Positions 22,318-34,700 of a DNA stretch of 64,000 nucleotides are shown here, piece after piece; within the stretch, counting starts at the first letter, position 1; every line of letters starts with the position of its first letter. The notes beneath the pieces are model-generated. The model did no database searches. It saw nothing but the letters and a program-made list of their open reading frames with translations, and was not told the origin of the DNA. The DNA lies in contig CDMY01000007.1 of NCBI GenBank assembly GCA_001179505.1, positions 121,585 to 185,584 on the forward strand. The letters are read 5' to 3'. The position numbers and the translations under genes are program-made. The stretch is from Vitrella brassicaformis (Eukaryota; Sar; Vitrellaceae).

Positions 22318-25240
22318 ATGACGCTCAAGACGGTGACCATCGGCTACCCCCGCATCGGGCCAAACCGCGAGATGAAGAAGGCTCTCGAGGACTACTGGGG
22401 CAAGAAAATCAAACAAGACGACCTGGTCAGTCAGACCAGCAACATACTACCTGCTGGTGCTCACACACATTCCTGCCGTCCCGTTTGGTGATGCCTTTTG
22501 TGTGCAGGTCGCTGCGTCCGACAAGATTTTCGAGAACAACCTGGATGAGCAGGTCAAGGCGGGCATCGACATCATCGGCGTGGGCCACCACACCATGTAC
22601 GACCCCATGGCCGACTGGACCCTCCGCTTCGGACTCCTGGCGCCCCGCTTCCAGCCGCTTGTCGGCACCATGAGCCGCCTGGACCTCTTCTTCTCCATGG
22701 CCCGCGGTGTGGGCGACGTGACGGCCCTCGACATGACCAAGTGGTACGACACCAACTACCACAACCTGGTGCCCGAGATCGACCCCAGCACCACGCCCAA
22801 GAAGGACTGGGCCGACTACATCGAGATGATCAAGAAGGCCGTCGCCAAGATCGGCGGCGACAAAGTGGGCGCCGAGATCATCGGTCCCATCACTGTGGTC
22901 GACAAGGCCTCGCTCAAGGGCGTGACCCTCGACCAGGTGGTGGACAAGCTCATCCCCCTGTACATCGACCTGCTCAAGGAGCTCAAGGCGCTCGGCGTGG
23001 CCGAGGTGCAGATCAACGAGCCCGCCCTCATCCTCGACAAGGCCAAGGACCTCCGCTCCACCTACGAGCGCGTCTTCACCCAGCTGGCCACCGTCGGTGT
23101 GCCCATCAACCTGATCACCTTCTACGACGACATCGGCGAGGCGTACCCCTGGGCCGTCAAGCTCCCCGGCGTCACGGCCGTGTCGCTCGACTTCACCCGC
23201 GGCGACACGATGAGCCTGCTCAAGAAGCACGGCTTCCCGCAGGGCCGGCGGCTGGGCGCCGGTGTGGTGGACGGCCGGTCGGTGTGGAAGGACGTGTCCC
23301 TGGCGTCCAAGATGCTCAAGGAGATCAAGGACACTGTGGGCCCCAACGTGGAGGTGTCGGTGCAGCCGTCGTCCTCCCTGCAGCACGTGCCCTATGACGT
23401 GGAGAATGAGACCAAGGTGGACGCGTCGCTCAAGGCCAGGCTCTCCTTCGCCCGTCAGAAGCTCCAGGACGTCAAGGCCGTCGCCACTGCCGCACCCGGC
23501 ACTGCCAAGGGCGGCGTTGAGTTCGCCGTGCAGGACGCCGATGTCAAGGAGCCGCCCGCTGACATGATCAACAGGAGCAAGCCCTTCACCGAGCGTCGTT
23601 CTTTGCAGGTGGGAGATAGGATAGGCCACGGGAGGGAAGGCAGACCGCCATGTGTGTTGATGTGTGCCTGTCTGTGTGTGTGTGTTGTGGTCTACTGGTA
23701 CAGATGGCGACGTTGGGCAACGTGAAGCTGCCGACGAGCACGATAGGTTCGTTCCCTCAGACGCCGGCCATGCGCAAGATCCGTCTCAAGTACCGCAAGG
23801 GCGAGGTGTCGAGCGAGGAGTACCAGAGGGCCGTCGACCAGTACATCGCCTACTGCATCGGAGTCCAGGTACACACACACACACACTCACACTCCCACTG
23901 CCGAAGCCAATCGCGATACATGTGTGTCGGCTGTCTGCCTGTGCGTTTGTGTGTGCTGTCTGTCAGGAGGGTCTCGGTCTGGATGTGTTGGTGCACGGCG
24001 AGCCCGAGCGATCGGATATGGTTGAGTACTTTGGCGAGCGCATGGACGGCTTCCTCTTCACTCAACTCGGGTAGGCAGGGAGCTGACACATACAAGAGGC
24101 ACAAGGAGCACACAGGGACGGTATGGTATGTCTTTCTGTCTGTGTGGCCTGCCTTATCTGTCTGCAGATGGGTGCAGTCGTACGGTTCCCGCTACGTCCG
24201 CCCGCCCATCATTCACGGCGATGTTGCCCGCACGGGCAACCAGCCCATGACCGTCAGGGAGTTCATCGTAAGCCCACCCTCACCCTCACCCACACACCAC
24301 ACATACACCACACCACACACCAACCAAAATGGCTGGCAAGTAGCCCTCCCTGTTGGCTCATCGCTGTTGTCTGTCTGTCTGCAGGTGGCCCAGGACTGCA
24401 CGACCAAGCCCGTCAAAGGCATGCTGACGGGCCCAGTGACCATTTTGAACTGGTCATTCCCCCGCAAGGACATCGCCCGCAAGGAGCAGGCCTTCCAGAT
24501 CGGATACGCACTCAGAGACGAAGTCGCCGACCTCGAGGCCGCCGGTGGGCAGCAAGAGAAGCCGCGCCGGTGTTGATGCACCTGTGTATGCATGTGGCCG
24601 TGTCTGTGTGTGTGTTTGATGTGATGCATCAGGTTGCTGCGTGATCCAGGTGGATGAGCCTGCCCTGCGCGAGGGTCTGCCCATCAAGCCTGCCCGCTGG
24701 GCGGCCTACCTGGACTGGGCTGTCAAGGCCTTCCGCCTGTCGACCACCGTGTGCAAGCCCGAGCTCCACGTGGTGACCCATTTCTGCTACTCGGAGTTCG
24801 AGGACGTCATGCAGGCCATCAAGGACCTCGACGCCGACCAAATCACCATCGAAAACTCGCGATCCGACGACGCCGTCCTGAAGGTGAGCCAGCGAGACAG
24901 ACCCTCCCTCCCTCACCAGTGCTTGCACCGCACCCGTGTGTGTGTACTATCTTGTGTTGTGTTGTGTGTGTCCCTCCCTCTCCCTCCCCTCTCGTCTCGT
25001 CAGTACCTGGTGGAGCAGGGTTACGACCACGACGTGGCGCCGGGTATTTACGACGTGCACTCGCCTGTGATCCCGCCGACCGACAAGCTGATGGAGCGGG
25101 TGGAGATGATCAAGAAGAGCGGCCTCGAGTTCGACCGCATCTGGATCGTCCCCGACTGCGGCCTCAAGACACGCAAGTGGGACGAGGTCATCGAATCGCT
25201 CCGAAACCTCGTCACCGCCACCAAGAGCATCAGGGGCTAG
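22318..25240 (+). CDS. metE: Cobalamin-independent methionine synthase
   Basis: Transfers a methyl group from 5-methyltetrahydropteroyl-polyglutamate to homocysteine, the last step of methionine synthesis, without vitamin B12. Eight exons (22318-22425, 22508-23608, 23704-23868, 23967-24070, 24168-24267, 24385-24544, 24633-24883, 25004-25240) give 741 aa, close to the bacterial and plant enzymes. The N-terminal half opens [19 protein letters not shown]. The catalytic half starts at the TIGSFPQT motif. Zinc ligands are visible: His and Cys in [10 protein letters not shown], Glu in ITIENSRSD, and Cys in [12 protein letters not shown]. The substrate loop [12 protein letters not shown] is intact. 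No leader peptide precedes the fold, so a cytosolic location is expected. The codons in exon 2 are strongly GC3-biased, consistent with high expression. Confidence 0.97.
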
Positions 25241-26826
25241 ACAGACAGACACACAGACCGATGGATGGATGAGTGAGTGGATGGATGGATGGATGGGCGA
25301 TTGGCGATTTTGATATGGAGAGAGACGGGTGTGTTCGTTTGATGACTGACAGCACGTATAAATGTGTGCTGGTTTGGTCCAGTTTCGTTGGTTGGTGAAT
25401 TGAATGAATTGGACGGACACTTTGGTGGGTGGGCGGGTGGGGTGGAGGAGAGGAAGGAAGGAAGGGCCGGCAACCGGGCGGGCGGAGATGGGCGTTTTAA
25501 GGGCGCAAGCCCCACTATCTTCTCCCAGCCCGACCTCCTCTCCATCCATGTCAGTCAGTCAGTCATTGTGTGGTGTGTGTTTCGTGGCTGCGTGTGAGTG
25601 ATGTGGTGTGTATGGGGTCGCCCTCTCCCCTTACCTTTTTTTGCCACATCCCTAGTTCGTATCAAGATTCCATCGCATTGGGGACAAGGTTGGTGGGGCA
25701 GGGAGCATCGTCCGTCGTGCGTCTCGTGCGTCTGTATCTGTGTCAACTGGGGAAGGGTCGCTGGTTCGTGTGAAGGTGTCTGTGGTGCCTGCCGGGAATG
25801 ATCCCCTCACTCCCGCTTTTTCCAAAGGACCAAACTCAGACGGCCCACTAATTTTGAACAGTTGGACTGACCGATCGAGATCGATATGTCGAGGCCTTTG
25901 TCTGGGTGGTCCATATGCGGTGCTGCTGCCCTGTCTCGTTGACGCGATCATCGAGATGGCTCCCAATGCAAGCAATGGATGGCTACGTCTGTTCGTGCAT
26001 GCCATGTGCTGGTGCAATTTTGGACATCTAGCTATACGTGTGACGCCGCCACGCGCCCAGCAACCCATCTCAGACGAGAGGGGAAGGGTGAAGTGATAGA
26101 TACTTACGGTACACACAAGTCGTCCGTCCGTCTACGCACCTGTCGTTTCGCATGCCTGACTGCCTGCCTGCCTGCCTCGCGATTTCTCTCCTCTACGAAG
26201 CGAGGGCAGCTGCAGAATGCCTGAAAGGGTGGGGGGACTCCTGAGTGGCGCACAAAAGTGCCTGCCTGCCTGCCTGCCTGGCTGGCTGTCTGTCTGTCTG
26301 TCTATCTGGTCGGTTTTCGTCGCATAGGTTCCCCTGAGCGATTTTCTTAGAGTCACCTGTTGGATGCCTGTGATTGTTTTATGAACACATTGGTGGGTCA
26401 CACATGGAGCATTGACGATGGGGAGAGAGTGGAGGGAAGAGACACATGGATCTGCAATACTTGAGTTCAGTGCCGCGAAGGTCTTCAGTGCCTGTTGCCC
26501 CCACGAGCACTCGGAGAACTCAAGAGTTGCGTGACATGATTGCAGGGTGAACCGAAATTTTCATGTCGAACAGCTTCACATCCGACACGAGAACAGAATT
26601 TTGCACCACACACCAGGTCTTTTCACATGGTGGTCACAGAATCATCATGCTCACAGAATGCACAAATCTCAGACAAAATGGTCACATCCCCACGCCAAAA
26701 GACAAAGGTTGTCTCATACAAAGGTTGTCTCATCGACGACAGCAGCCTCTTCGAGGCGTCCACACCCATCAAAACTGTCGGCCTCCGTTTCCTCCCTCCT
26801 CGCCCCAAAGCACTCCACTCTGTCGG
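25241..26826. other. Spacer between convergent metE and fibrillin genes
   Basis: Includes 3' untranslated regions of both genes. Contains ATGG runs (25261-25291), a CTGC run near 26160-26175 and a 16-base tandem duplication at 26702-26733 close to the fibrillin stop. Open frames here are short and show no domain or splicing support. Confidence 0.4.
26702..26733. repeat. 16-base perfect tandem duplication
   Basis: Two adjacent copies of ACAAAGGTTGTCTCAT, about 95 bases beyond the fibrillin stop codon, so probably in its 3' untranslated region. Confidence 0.95.
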
Positions 26827-28038
26827 TCACGAGACCCGCCGCAAGACGTACACATTCTCTGGCATGGCCGAGGCGTCGGGTTGCTGCCTCGATCCCCGTG
26901 CCCAGAGTATCCTGTAGTCATCATCCAGATATGTCATCCGCCAGTCGCCGACATTCTGGGGGGGGAGGCGCCATCAACAGGAAGCAAAACACGATTGGGC
27001 ATATCAGGTTACTGCGATCTTTCTTTCCTCTCCTCACCTTGAGCTCGTTCTTGGCCAGGGGTATGCCGAACACTCTAAAGCCAATATTCTGAAACTTGAC
27101 GCGCCACCTGTTGGGCCCCAGCACGTCCCACGACGCCTCGAGAAAGGCCTGCAGGCAGGAACAGGACAATCGCACAAACACAAGATGAGGAGCCAGCCAT
27201 GTGTGAAGCTTGAAGGTCTCTTGACCCACCTGCACTGGGCCGATATCGACGTAGTTGATGTACACGTCGCTGTCCATGTCGATCATCTGCCACAAACCAA
27301 CACGACAGACACGGACAGACATTCACACGACGTGAACGAACAGCACTATGAGCTGGGGATGGATGGATGAAGGGATGGATGGATGGACACGCAGATCACC
27401 CACCTGTGTGACATCTCCTACGAAGGGTCCCAGCTTGCCGGCACTGCTGCCCGGCGTCGTCGTGTACACCAACCTCCACAACCCATTCAGCCTCTTGGAC
27501 CTGATGGATTGATTGAAACACACCCATCCCATCCAGCTGCTGCGTTCATGCCATGCACGCGGCTCCTTTCCAGCGTCCTCACTGTGCTGCTGCCTTGATA
27601 GGCGATGAGCTCTCCAGCTGCTTCACCAGCGACAAGATCTTCTCCCTCTCCGCCTGCCAAGAAAGACACACACTCACACACATCAACACAGGCGGCCACC
27701 AAGATGCAGCCAGCGAGTGCACACACCTTTGCAGTGCAGTGGCTCTTTCCCTCTCACTGGCTCACCGGCGTCACTTTGATGCCGTTGTCCTTGCCTTTGG
27801 CTATCCTCCCAATCTCCCTCTTGAGCGAGGCAGCGTCCACCGATGGCTTAAAGATGTTCGTAAGCATCTGCGGGCTCAGTCGCCTTGCCGTTCGTCTGCT
27901 CAGTGGTCTTGACAGTGTTGGTGAGCTACTGAGAGGCGAAGCAGGGCTCCGAAACGCATCGCACACGGCCGAGAGCGCCAGTGAGATCAGCGGCAGGAAG
28001 ATCAACATGTGGCAGAGATCTGCGAAGAGGTGCTTCAT
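26827..28038 (-). CDS. Plastid-targeted fibrillin (PAP family)
   Basis: Fibrillins (plastid lipid-associated proteins) coat plastoglobules and thylakoid lipid surfaces and help with lipophilic metabolite handling. Six exons: E1 ending at 27766, then 27653-27583, 27500-27404, 27286-27230, 27148-27038 and 26955-26827. From ATG 28038 the product is 245 aa; from ATG 28008 it is 235 aa. The 28008 start gives a textbook signal peptide, MLIFLPLISLALSAVCDA, immediately followed by Phe and then a Ser/Pro/Arg-rich stretch, the bipartite leader with the F-motif used for red-derived complex plastids. The PAP domain follows: LNGLWRLVYTTTPGSS, VGDVTQ, WRVKFQNIGFRVFG, and the conserved end GDWRMTYLDDDYRILW...NVYVLRRV. 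The start codon lies about 190-220 bases from SerC, divergently. Confidence 0.9.
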
Positions 28039-28225
28039 TTCGTTGCAAACACTTCTTTTGCAGCTGCGGGACATTCCGTGAAACCGCTCGCTCGGAGACC
28101 GCCGTCGCCCCTTTTCCCGTCTTCCCTCCGCCGTCCGCTGCTTCATTCAGGCTGTCACACTCAGATCCCTTCGTTTTGATCAAAAGCACTCATTTCGTCT
28201 CATTCGTGTGTGACCCGCACTCAAG
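28039..28225. promoter_or_regulatory. Divergent promoter region (fibrillin / SerC)
   Basis: 187-217 bases (depending on which fibrillin ATG is used) between opposite start codons, serving a plastid protein and a serine-pathway enzyme. No obvious core motif seen. Confidence 0.4.
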
Positions 28226-30449
28226 ATGCAGAACGGCACAGTGAAGGACGAGAGGTTGTTCAACTTCTCTGCAGGTGCGCACAGGCACAGATCCATCATG
28301 AAACAGCCTCGCTTGCAAGCTGCCTGCCTGTGCTGATTCATGCATTGCTTTCGCATCTGGTGTGTGTGTGGTTCAGGTCCCTGCATGCTGCCTGTGGAGG
28401 TGCTGCAGGAGTGCCAGGACCACATGATGAACTGGAACGGATCCGGCATGGGCGTCATGGAAATGGTACGCTGGTGCACCAGGCCGTTGCCGTCCGGTCT
28501 GCCTGATTCACACACGTGTTGCGTGTCACGTGTATGCAGTCGCATCGCGGCAAGGAGTTCGTGTCCATCTACAACCAGACCGTGAGCGACCTGCGCGACA
28601 TCCTCCAAGTGCCGGACTCCCACTCGCTCTTCTTCATGCAAGTAAGTGGGCTCAAACACAAACAAGGGGGCTGGGCTGCTGCACTGCATGGTGCAATCAA
28701 TACGACACCGCATCCATCGCATATATCGGTGAACATCCTATCCTCTGCAGGGCGGAGCGACGACGCAGTTTGCGTCCGTGCCTCTGAATCTGCTCAAGGA
28801 GCCGTCCAATGCAGCTGACTATGCCGTCACCGGGTAACCAACGAGCAAGCCATTTGGTGTGCACGGGCGACTGTCTGTTCGTCTGAGTGCAGTTCTTGGG
28901 GCGACAAGGCCTTCAAGGAGTGCCAGAAGTACGGCAAGGCCAACAAAGGTGACTGACAACTGACACCGTACACCACAGAGAGCATCGCCTCTTTTTCGCT
29001 TTGTTGGGTTTCTTTCTGGCCGCCAGTGTGCGACACCAAGTCGTCCAACTACACCTTCATCCCTCCAGTGTCAGAGTGGAAAGTCAACCCAGGTACGCAA
29101 GACACCACACCCACAATGGGGCCATTGGATAAGACGCTCATCTTCGCACTGCCCCTTTTGTTTTGCTCGCAGAGGCCTCGTACCTGCATTACTGCGCCAA
29201 TGAGACGGTCAGGATGGCGGCGCAGCAGAAATGGAATGGCGGATCTGAAGTATGTTTAGTGCATCTGTCTGTGTGTGTGTGCAGATCTACGGCGTGGAGT
29301 TCAAGTCGACTCCCGACGTCGGTCTGCCCCTCGGTCAGCAACCAACGCTGCGTTGCATTGTGCGTCTAGACCTGCGATGGTCTGTCTGTTCAGTGTCTGA
29401 TATGTCATCGAATTTCTGCTCCAAGCCCATCGAAGTCAGCAAACACACACTCATCTATGGTGAGTGAGCACCGACCGATGAGCAGCTTTCCTTTCATGAA
29501 CTGGATGGTTCCGTGTGTCATCCATCAGCCGGCATCCAGAAGAACCTGGGCCCTGCTGGCGCTGCAGTCGTCATCGCCGACAAAGCATGCCTTGGTGAGT
29601 GAGTGAGTGAGTGACGCACTCTTGCGCACACAATGTGGCTCGTGTCGGTCGGTTGTCCAGGCAACGCCAAGTCCATCTGCCCGACTCTGTTGGACTACAA
29701 GACGATGTCTGACAGCGAGTCGATGTACAACACGCCGCCCTGCTGGTCCATCTACGTCGTCGGTGAGCTGAGATGAACGGCAGGTGCACTGCACTCCATC
29801 CCCTGCTGCTGGTGTGGCATGTGTGCCAGGTCTGATGGCGAAGTATCTGAAGGAGAAGGGCGGGCTGGCATTCTGGAAGGAATGGAGCGAGAAGAAGGCC
29901 AAGATCCTCTATGACGCCATCGACGGCTCAGATGGTACGCCACGCCCACACAATCACTGCTGGTCGTATGTGCTGCTCACTCACCCATGCTGGTGTTATG
30001 CAGGTTACTTCATCTGCCCCACTGCCAAGGACTGCCGCTCAAACATGAACATCCCATTCAGGGTAAGCTACACACATGTCCACCAAAGGTGTGTCCATTT
30101 GCTTTCGGCTCCGTCAGGTTGGTCGCGGCGACGAGGCCCTGGAGAAGAAGTTCCTCGAAGAGGGAAAGAAGCACAAACTCGTCACACTCGTAAGACACGA
30201 CGAGCAGACAACGCACGCGCATTGCGAGGAAGAGACTGCCCATGAGTGTGGTATGCGTGCAGTCGGGGCACCGCACGGTGGGTGGCTGTCGAGCCTCGCT
30301 CTACAACGGCATGCCCATCGAGGGAGTGGAGACGCTCGTCTCGTTCATGAGGGTAAGTGAGAGAGCCACGTCACCCGACGTGGTGATGGAAGCATAACTG
30401 GGCACGTCTTTGGCGTCTGCAGGAGTTCCAAGAGGCCAACCCGGAATGA
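28226..30449 (+). CDS. serC: Phosphoserine aminotransferase
   Basis: A PLP enzyme that converts 3-phosphohydroxypyruvate and glutamate to phosphoserine and 2-oxoglutarate, the second step of the phosphorylated serine pathway. Sixteen exons sum to 385 aa: 28226-28274, 28377-28465, 28540-28641, 28751-28833, 28893-28948, 29027-29092, 29173-29249, 29285-29333, 29394-29459, 29529-29594, 29661-29762, 29830-29934, 30004-30062, 30118-30189, 30263-30352, 30423-30449. Family landmarks in order: [66 protein letters not shown], the PLP-lysine segment [23 protein letters not shown], and the C-terminal [26 protein letters not shown]. There is a small insertion of about 20 residues relative to compact bacterial forms. 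No leader peptide, so cytosolic is likely. Confidence 0.96.
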
Positions 30450-30986
30450 GAGAGACTGCGTAGCTGACTCGTGTCTCTTCGTAGTTGATCGTGTTGATTT
30501 GTAGCTGTCGTAGGCCACAAAGTGCTGCTGCATGTGTGTGTGTGGTGCACTCTTTTTGACGTGCCGATTTTGTGCACAAGGTGATGCAGCTAGCTGCCTA
30601 TCGCTCCCTACTCGGGTGGGGTGGTGCGAGCAGCCTCTCGTGGGGCTCAGCTCCAGGCGTGTGCATGCACATTTTTGCCAGGTTCCTCCCTAGACGAGCC
30701 ACAGTGTCTTTTGACATACATGCGTGTCCACAGTTGGTTGACTTCCCTTTGTCTGCATGCCGACTTCGCCATTAACGTCTCTAGGAGATGGATACATGAA
30801 TGAATCGAATACACGTACGCATCGATGGCGCGTAGAGCCGCTTAGGCCCCCCCTCCCTCCCACCAATAAGATAAAGTACCCCACCCCACACAGTGGATAA
30901 ACATACTCACCGAGGGGAAGCATGATTCAGTAGATAGATACGCGCTGAATAAGGCAGATAGATAGCCAAGCTAGAGAAGAAAGCGC
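30450..30986. other. Spacer between convergent genes
   Basis: 537 bases between the stop codons of serC and the small coiled-coil gene. No coding frame supported; presumably 3' untranslated sequence. Confidence 0.5.
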
Positions 30987-31634
30987 CTATTCCTTTTCTG
31001 TTGCCGCTTTGGGGTCGCCGTCCGCCACTTCGGCTGGTCTCGTTGGCACCAATTTCTCCTCGATGACGGTCTTTAGCTGATTGAGTTCCTCTTCCAGTCT
31101 CTGCATGACCCACCCAAAGAGGGGAAGGGAAGGGGGTTTGGGAGCCTGCAGGCTGTCGACCCTTGGGGCTCACCTTTCGCTTCTGTCTCTCTTCTTCCAA
31201 CTCCTGGCGCAAGGCAGCCATGGACGACTGTCTGCAGTGCAGAAAGGGTGAAGTAAGTTGTGCACCGACAGCAGTGCCAAGGCTGCCCCTCACCTTCTAG
31301 ACGAGACGTTGCTGCTCTGCTCCCCAGAAGTCACTGATGAGGCCGTCCGGGCGTGCCGGTTGACGCTCGAGGGCGTCTTCGGCTTGTCCTCTTGGGGGAC
31401 AGAGAAACTCGTGACTTCGAAGGGATTCAACGTGCTGCCGCGAAAGCCCATAAAGCTGCTCCCCTCACTGAAACGGCAGAGCAACATCAGAGGCAGAACA
31501 GGCAGTGGTCTGTGATGTGTCGCGGTCGCCTACTTTCTTCCCACAGGATGGCTCAGCCGATGCAACAGTGCGGTCTCCTCTCGCATGATTCTTCGTCGCC
31601 ACTGCTGAGCAAGCTGTGTGGGGTCCCAAGTCAT
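30987..31634 (-). CDS. Small coiled-coil protein, unrecognised
   Basis: Four exons (31634-31534, 31467-31294, 31231-31174, 31100-30987) join in phase to 148 aa. The N-terminus is a basic amphipathic helix (QLAQQWRRRIMREETALLHRL). The middle is Ser/Thr/Pro-rich and likely disordered. The C-terminal third is a coiled coil with heptad-like Leu (MAALRQELEEERQKRK then RLEEELNQLKTVIEEKL), ending in an acidic/basic tail. No catalytic motif and no signal peptide. The start codon is only 97 bases from that of the solenoid gene, which runs the other way, so the two are very probably co-transcribed from a bidirectional promoter; a scaffold or adaptor role is a guess. Confidence 0.7.
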
Positions 31635-31731
31635 CGCGAGGAACTCTATGCTCCAACTTAGTAGTAACTTGAAGGCCGGAGCGCGCTTGAGCCCCCCAAG
31701 TCGCCCCCAGTCTCTTTTTGGGGGAAGCGAC
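31635..31731. promoter_or_regulatory. 97-base bidirectional promoter gap
   Basis: The shortest divergent gap in the window. Both transcripts must start within or just beyond it. It contains a C-rich/G-rich imperfect inverted stretch around 31690-31725 (CCCCCC, CCCCC, then GGGGG). Confidence 0.5.
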
Positions 31732-34700
31732 ATGTCCGACGAGAGGAAACACACACACCAGCAGCCGCCCGACCTGGATCTCCTTTATCAACTGCTGACA
31801 GAGAAATATACCGCAAGCACCGTCGACAGGTACGAGGACACTTGGGCTGTTGGGTGCGTTACTTGACTCGAGGTCTCTTACGCTGCAGGCATGTAGAATC
31901 TGTGACGCGGTACGCCGTCTACCTCGAAACAAGAGGAGGTAAGGAACGAATGGCAACCATGACTTCGGGCCCATGTGTGCGGTTTGGTTGGGTGGCACTG
32001 CAGGTCTGCCGCTGAGTCATCTTACAGCCGCCGTGCGCCTACTGGAGGTTGTTATATCGCGATACTTGGGCGGGCAGGCCTGCTGGCTGCCGGTGCTGCT
32101 GCGGATCATCGCGGTGTCAGGCAGGGCCCTCCTGTTGGAAAAAGCATCAGGTGCGAACATTCACACACAATCGATTGATTCCCCAAACCCCTGTGGCACT
32201 ATGGACGCCATTTTGTCTCAGATCCGCTGACTCATGGGTACACGAGCAGAGCCAATGAAGACATACGCTCTGATGCTTTGACGATGTATGGCTTCACAGC
32301 GCCGCTGTTCCGTCTTATTTGACGACGGTCGCCCTCCCGTTGGAACTGTAAGGACAGAGGACGCACGTGCAGATGTGCATTCGTACAGCGCGCGTCTCCT
32401 TATGCCTTGCAGGGGCACCGCGAAGAGCGGTATTGAAAGGCGACCTCTTGACGAGGAGGCCTACCATGCGATTTGGCGGCTATATGCCTCGCTGGCGCTG
32501 TCTCCTGGTGGCGAGACACCTGACGGAAAGAAGGCGCTGAAGCGTGCCCAGGCCTTCCAAGCGTTCGAAAAGACAGATGTCATCCAATGGGTGGGCAAGC
32601 GGCGATCGAAAGTGGGTGAGAGGAAGGCCGATGGCTCTTTGCGTGTTCGTGCCAGGCGTCTCGTGAGCTCGATCGGCAGGCCCCCCGATGTGTCTTGACG
32701 GAGGTGCTGGAAGTGTTGCGGGCGCTGTCCACCAGCAAGTAAGACCTGATAGGGCCACTGAGTCCTGCATATACACTGTGTGCGCCTCTCTTGCAGGGTT
32801 TTCTGTCAGCGGATGACCGAAGGGGTGCGGGTTTTGCTTCATTTTGGCTGACACCTTGCCATCTTCTGTCCCTCTGGCTGCAGGACGTCCTTCAGAAGCT
32901 TCTTGTCCTGATCCGGGATATGTGTGAGGCCGGGTCTACGGAGGGAGTGGCTCAGATCGCGCTCGAGGCAACATGGAATGTGATTGTTTTGGAGGAGCAA
33001 GCAGCCAGCAAGGTCAGCCCGCACGTGTGTCCCGCTTGTGAGAGTAAACTCGCGTCTCTGTGCGTTAATCTTGTAGGTGCTGAGTGAGAGTGCGTCCCTC
33101 CATTCCATTAAGGGCATCTTGCACCGGCTAAGAGAGCTCAAGGGCAGTCCGGCAAAGGTGTTCAGGAATGAAATCCTACTCATCGCGCTGCTTGTCGCCA
33201 AGATGAGGGCAGACAAGGTGGCGCAGTCCTCACTGGTCTCTCTGCTGCTGAATATGCTTGTTGACGGGTGAGCAAGAGAACGAAGTGGCTCTGTCTCGCG
33301 TGTGTATCCTGTGTCTCTCTTATCAGTCTGCCCTTTGAAGCCAGTGAAGAGGAGTTGAAGAAGGAAACTCATGGTCAGTCGAATATACATGTCTGTCCGC
33401 ACTTTGTCTGTCAGTACCCCGTGCTTTCCTTCTGCAGATTTGATATGGCTGATTGTCATCGAGTGTTCGGGTGAGGGGTACGATTGCACACCCCTTCATG
33501 CATCATGCCATGTCGTCGCTTTCCATTTGTGCAGGTGCGTGTGCCCACTTTCCGTCCACCCGACAGCATCTGACGGAGGCCCTGTCATCTCTCATCGCCA
33601 AAGGCACTGCGCCGGGGGCTGCGTGGGCATGTCTCAGCGGCCTGCTCTCCTCCAATTGCGAGTTGCAAGCATCCATGAAGTCGCTCGTGGGTGAGGCGCT
33701 GAAGCAGCTCGCCAGCGGACACACAGACATTGAAAGAGTGCTCACGTTCCTCTCTGCGGTGAGCACACCTGACCTGATTGTGCGTATGTTAAGAACAAAT
33801 GCGTGTTTGCAGGTCGGCAAAGCGCGCCCGGAGGATCTTACGAGCAGAGGTAGAACACACATATGAAAGAGGGGCGTGGGAGTGCCACTCGCCCCTGTCG
33901 GTGTAGTCAGACTCTGAGATCCTCGACACGTTGACGACTACACTGGCTACATGCACTGGTACTCACCCATCAACTTGCGAGTGATTACCGTTTTTGGGTA
34001 TTCTTTGTGCCAGGGGAGTTGGATGAGAGGGATATGCGCTGCTCCACGATTGCGCTCTTTGTCGTGTCGTGTGTGTGCTCCGACAACACGGCCATGAAGA
34101 ACCACTTCAGGCATTTAGGCGGGCTGCAAATCATCTCAGCGATGCTCAAGTAAGGAAGTCCCGTGGTGTGTGTACGCCTGCATGTCTGTGTCTCCCAGGT
34201 CATTGATACTGCGAGGCCTGTCGAAAGGCGGGCAGCTCAAGCGCACAGAGGAACTGTTCCTGCTCAGGTATTCTTTATATCCCTGGGCCTCACACAGAGG
34301 CATGTCTTCTCTCCTGTCTCTCTCGCCAGCGTCCTCGAGTGTGTCAGAAAAGTGGTGGTCGGCCACAAGTAAGGCCAACCGGAACGGCACTGCGCACATT
34401 GATATGGGTCGCCTGTACGGTGATGCAGGCGGAATGAGGAGCGTTTCGTGACGGACGGTGTCGTGTATATCCTCCTGGACATGCTAGAGGTGAACTGACG
34501 TCTCCATTTTCCATTGTTCGCTGTTGAATCGATTGCCGCCTCTCTGAGCAGTCGTCTCTGAACAACCAGTCGGCCGTATGCGACATGCTATTGCGGACCC
34601 TGGCGGACGTAATCGCTACCAAGTATGTGTATTTTCGCACACAAATACGCGTCTCATAAAAATGCCACGCTTCACTTGTCTTTTTGATGTGTCAGTGAGG

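Noticed and set aside
22427-23629. A 400-residue open frame on the minus strand opposite methionine synthase
   Set aside because: It mirrors the strongly GC3-biased MetE exon, has His/Val/Gly-rich composition and no domain, and the plus strand is unambiguous MetE. Antisense shadow.
22318-30449. Bacterial transfer of metE and serC
   Set aside because: Both are densely interrupted by local-style introns and show eukaryote-type exon structure; nothing in the sequence suggests recent transfer.
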